Shown: positions 5,607 to 7,855 of the stretch, one piece after another
How positions within the stretch are numbered: the first letter of the stretch is position 1
Layout of the letters: every line of letters begins with the position of its first letter
Source: Acidimicrobiia bacterium UBA4744
GTDB lineage: Bacteria > Actinomycetota > Acidimicrobiia > Spongiisociales > UBA4744
DNA length: 7,855 nt
NCBI GenBank assembly: GCA_002403855.1
Contig: DHIO01000025.1
Span: 27,339 to 35,193, forward strand
Reading direction: 5' to 3'
Made by a program: the position numbers and the translations under genes
The notes under the pieces: model-generated
Databases searched by the model: none
The model's input: only the letters and a program-made list of their open reading frames with translations
Told to the model about the DNA's origin: nothing

Positions 5607-7271
5607 TCAGGAGACGCCTGATCCTCCCAGGGCCGCCGACACCACTGTCCTGGCCGCTGCTTGCACCTCAGCCAGGTGGGCGTCGCCCTTGTAGCTCTCG
5701 GCGTAGATCTTGTAGACGTCTTCGGTGCCGGACGGACGAGCTGCAAACCAGGCGTTCTCGGTGGTGACCTTCAGCCCTCCGATGGGTGCGTCGTTGCCCG
5801 GGGCGGCGGTGAGGATCGCGGTAATCGGCTCGCCCGCCAGCTCGGAGGCGGTCACCTGGTCGGCCGACAGCCCGGCAAGTATCGCCTTCTCCTCGCGGCT
5901 GGCGGGGGCGTCGACCCGGGCGTAGGCGGGGTTGCCGTATCGTTCGGTTAGGCCCTGGTAGATCTGCGAGGGCGACGATTCGGTGACGGCCAGGATCTCA
6001 GAAGCCAACAAGGCGAGCACGATGCCGTCCTTGTCGGTAGTCCATACCCTCCCGTTGCGCCTCAAGAACGATGCGCCGGCCGACTCCTCGCCACCGAATC
6101 CAACCGAGCCGTCGAGGAGGCCGTGGACGAACCATTTGAACCCGACGGGGACCTCGACGAGCCGCCGGCCGAGTCCTGCCGCTATCCGGTCGATCATCGA
6201 CGACGACACCAGGGTCTTGCCGACGGCCGTTTCGCCACCCCACTCCTTCCGATGTTTGTACAGGTAGTCGACGGCGACGGCCAGGAAGTGGTTCGGGTTC
6301 ATCAGCCCCGCGTCAGGGGTGACGATGCCGTGACGGTCGGCGTCCGCGTCGTTGCCGGTAGCAATCTGGAACGCCCGGCGGTTGGCGATCAGAGAGGCCA
6401 TGGCGTCGGGCGACGAGCAGTCCATCCGGATCTTGCCGTCCCAGTCGAGGGTCATGAATCGCCAGGTAGGATCGACGAGCGGATTGACGACCGTCAGGTC
6501 GAACCGGTGCCTCTCGGCGATTCGTCCCCAGAAGTCGATGCTGGCGCCGCCGAGCGGATCGGCCCCGATCCGGATCCCGGCATCACGAATGGCGTCGATC
6601 TCGAGTACGGACCCGAGGTCATCGACGTACCGGCCGCAGTAGTCGTATGTCTGCGTGGTGTCGGCGGCGAGGGCGCGAACCAGCGGCACCCGCTTCACGG
6701 CCCGAATGCCGGAGGTGAGTAGCTCGTTGGCTCGTGCTGCTATCCAGCCCGTCGCGTCGGTGTCGGCCGGGCCGCCGTGGGGCGGGTTGTACTTGAACCC
6801 ACCGTCGGAGGGCGGGTTGTGGGATGGGGTGACGACGATGCCGTCGGCCCGGCCACCGCCGGAGGGGCCGAGCCGGTCGCGGTTGTGAGCCAGGATGGCG
6901 TGACTGACGGCAGGCGTTGGTGTGTAGCGGCCGTCCATGTCGATGAGCACGGTGACGTCGTTGCCGGCCAGCACCTCCAGAGCGGTCGACCAAGCCGGCT
7001 CGGAGAGGCCATGGGTATCACGCCCGATGAACAGGGGCCCATCGATCCCCTGGCTCGCCCGGTACTCGCAGATCGCCTGAGTCATGGCGGCGATGTGGTC
7101 CTCGTTGAACGACCCGTCGAGGCTCGAACCACGATGACCCGACGTACCGAACGCCACCAGCTGACCAGGGTCTTCGGGGTCGGGCGTCAACGTGTAGTAC
7201 GCAGTGACGAGGTGGGCGATGTCAACCAGGTCGGCGGGCTGAGCCGGTGTTCCGGCGCGCGCGTTACCCAT
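5607..7271 (-). CDS. pgm: Phosphoglucomutase (alpha-D-glucose phosphate-specific)
   Basis: The 554-residue product interconverts glucose 1-phosphate and glucose 6-phosphate in the cytoplasm, linking glycolysis to glycogen, trehalose and nucleotide-sugar synthesis. The length agrees with the E. coli enzyme, about 546. The N-terminus (MGNARAGTPAQPADL) and FGTSGHRGSS at 41-50 align with that family from the first residues, which supports the ATG at 7271. A GAGAGG-like site lies about ten bases upstream of it. The phosphoserine loop is TPSHNPP at 148-154 with Ser150. The magnesium loop is DADADRHG at 308-315 (Asp308, 310, 312). GFKWF at 377-381 and GEESAG at 394-399 belong to sugar recognition. 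The phosphate-binding loop is RPSGTEDVYK at 512-521. All key residues are present, so the enzyme should be active. It stands alone; neither neighbour is an obvious sugar-metabolism gene. Confidence 0.97.
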   Translation of the reverse strand: MGNARAGTPAQPADLVDIAHLVTAYYTLTPDPEDPGQLVAFGTSGHRGSSLDGSFNEDHIAAMTQAICEYRASQGIDGPLFIGRDTHGLSEPAWSTALEVLAGNDVTVLIDMDGRYTPTPAVSHAILAHNRDRLGPSGGGRADGIVVTPSHNPPSDGGFKYNPPHGGPADTDATGWIAARANELLTSGIRAVKRVPLVRALAADTTQTYDYCGRYVDDLGSVLEIDAIRDAGIRIGADPLGGASIDFWGRIAERHRFDLTVVNPLVDPTWRFMTLDWDGKIRMDCSSPDAMASLIANRRAFQIATGNDADADRHGIVTPDAGLMNPNHFLAVAVDYLYKHRKEWGGETAVGKTLVSSSMIDRIAAGLGRRLVEVPVGFKWFVHGLLDGSVGFGGEESAGASFLRRNGRVWTTDKDGIVLALLASEILAVTESSPSQIYQGLTERYGNPAYARVDAPASREEKAILAGLSADQVTASELAGEPITAILTAAPGNDAPIGGLKVTTENAWFAARPSGTEDVYKIYAESYKGDAHLAEVQAAARTVVSAALGGSGVS

Positions 7272-7293
7272 CGTGTCGGTTCCTCTCGACGCT

Positions 7294-7314
7294 GGCGCCG
7301 ATATTAGAAGCGCC
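7294..7314 (-). promoter_or_regulatory. Candidate pgm promoter element inside a small inverted repeat
   Basis: On the - strand TAATAT (7306-7301) could be a -10 box about 30 bases before the pgm ATG. It lies in the 11-base gap of an inverted repeat, GGCGC (7294-7298) and GCGCC (7310-7314), which could be an operator. No clear -35 is at the right spacing; a TTGAGT on the same strand is 22 bases away. Confidence 0.25.
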
Positions 7315-7316
7315 GC

Positions 7317-7565
7317 TCACCCGACCCGACTCAACGTGTCGCTCGAGACCATGGTCACGACGGTCAGGTGGTCCGTGTTGAGCCCGTCGACCCGGCGGCT
7401 TACTCCAAGCTCGTCCAGAACTCGTCCTAGACCGACCCGCGGCCAAGCAGATTTGACTCCGGTTGGAGCACTCGGTGGCGTTTGAGGATGCGGGCGATCT
7501 CGCCCATGGTTCTGCCCTCGGCGAGGCAGGCAGCGGTGGTTCTGCTCACCGGCGACGTACCTCAC
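7317..7565 (-). pseudogene. Probable decayed helix-turn-helix regulator fragment, frameshifted
   Basis: Two overlapping - strand frames look like pieces of one helix-turn-helix domain. One frame, from a GTG at 7549 to a TAG near 7433, reads CLAEGRTMGEIARILKRH, which resembles the first helices of a LuxR/GerE-type domain. The next frame (to TGA at 7317-7319) carries TGVKSAWPRV and VLDELGVSRRVDGLN, which resembles the recognition helix and the KLGV-R ending. Joining them needs one frameshift near 7470-7480. The spacing between the two halves is about eight residues longer than in typical LuxR domains, so the family is uncertain and the match could be partly chance. There is no intact N-terminal domain upstream, only stops. 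No function should be assumed. Confidence 0.35.
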
Positions 7566-7660
7566 GCAGAAGGACTAGGACACGGGCACGTAGCGATCAA
7601 CATCCTCGGGCCGACCTCGACCAGACTACGACCCAGAACCCTTCACGGTCATTGCTCAGC
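7566..7660. other. Intergenic stretch without a recognisable gene
   Basis: With 7272-7565 this makes 389 bases without an intact gene. Here all - strand frames are interrupted (a TAG at 7575-7577 and a TGA at 7562-7564), and I see no terminator, RNA gene or repeat. It may be part of the same decayed gene as the adjacent helix-turn-helix fragment. Confidence 0.35.
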
Positions 7661-7855
7661 TCAGCTGCGGATGACGTGCTCGATCCGACGTCGCAGCCCC
7701 GCCTCGGCTTCGGGCTCATCAGCGACTGCTAGGTACTCGTGGGCCATCGCCGCCCCGTCCGGGGTGTTCAACCAATCCCTCGTCCTGGCTACCTCGTCGT
7801 GATCGAAGAGCGTCCCTCCGCGATCGTGCAGCGTGACGAGCAGCCGCTCGGCGAG
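7661..7855 (-). CDS. C-terminal fragment of an unrecognised protein (cut by window edge)
   Basis: The - strand is open from the right edge to a TGA at 7661-7663, giving the last 64 residues of a protein. It begins LAERLLVTLHDRGG and ends with GLRRRIEHVIRS. The piece is charged, with alternating acidic (DEPEAEAG) and arginine-rich stretches and a helical ending, so it is probably cytoplasmic. I do not recognise the family. Wobble positions are GC-rich, as expected of a real gene in this genome. The alternative is a chance open frame, since 195 bases in high-GC DNA is not long. It points towards the decayed fragment and pgm. Confidence 0.5.
   Translation of the reverse strand, partial: LAERLLVTLHDRGGTLFDHDEVARTRDWLNTPDGAAMAHEYLAVADEPEAEAGLRRRIEHVIRS

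Noticed and set aside
6123..6722. 199-residue + strand open frame opposite pgm
   Set aside because: It is a shadow of phosphoglucomutase, rich in D, G and V, as antisense of GC-rich coding DNA typically is.
1..7855. CRISPR array, insertion sequence or integrase
   Set aside because: I saw no regularly spaced direct repeats, terminal inverted repeats, transposase motifs or integrase in any frame.

Overview
This is a high-GC bacterial window with strong GGAGG-type ribosome binding sites, GTG/ATG starts and a conventional housekeeping phosphoglucomutase. Base composition and the look of the pgm product suggest an actinobacterial or similar high-GC lineage, but nothing here proves the phylum. I count four complete protein genes, two genes cut by the window edges, one probable decayed gene and a tRNA-like remnant.

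Layout. 1-427 (-) is a GNAT acetyltransferase running off the left edge. 428-641 is a divergent intergenic region. 642-3080 (+) is a large polytopic membrane protein with an aminopropyltransferase (spermidine-synthase-like) domain in its middle. Overlapping it by 8 bases is 3073-4245 (+), a radical SAM protein of the AmmeMemoRadiSam type with a twin-arginine signal. Converging on it, with stop codons one base apart, is 4247-5299 (-), a second radical SAM protein (PflX-like, COG1313 type), also with a twin-arginine signal and a lipobox. 5300-5606 holds a promoter candidate, a tRNA(fMet)-like 3' half and a short hairpin. 5607-7271 (-) is phosphoglucomutase. 7272-7660 holds a probable decayed helix-turn-helix gene, and 7661-7855 (-) is the C-terminus of an unrecognised protein.

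How the genes may work together. The central 4.7 kb block is the interesting part. Both radical SAM proteins carry Tat-type export signals. The charge distribution of the membrane protein (positive-inside rule, about 14 helices) places its SAM-binding-type domain on the outer face. The three genes may therefore form an extracytoplasmic S-adenosylmethionine-dependent system, which would be unusual because radical SAM chemistry is normally cytoplasmic. Substrate and product cannot be read from the sequence. The tRNA-like remnant to the right of the block could mark the edge of an acquired segment, but no integrase is visible.
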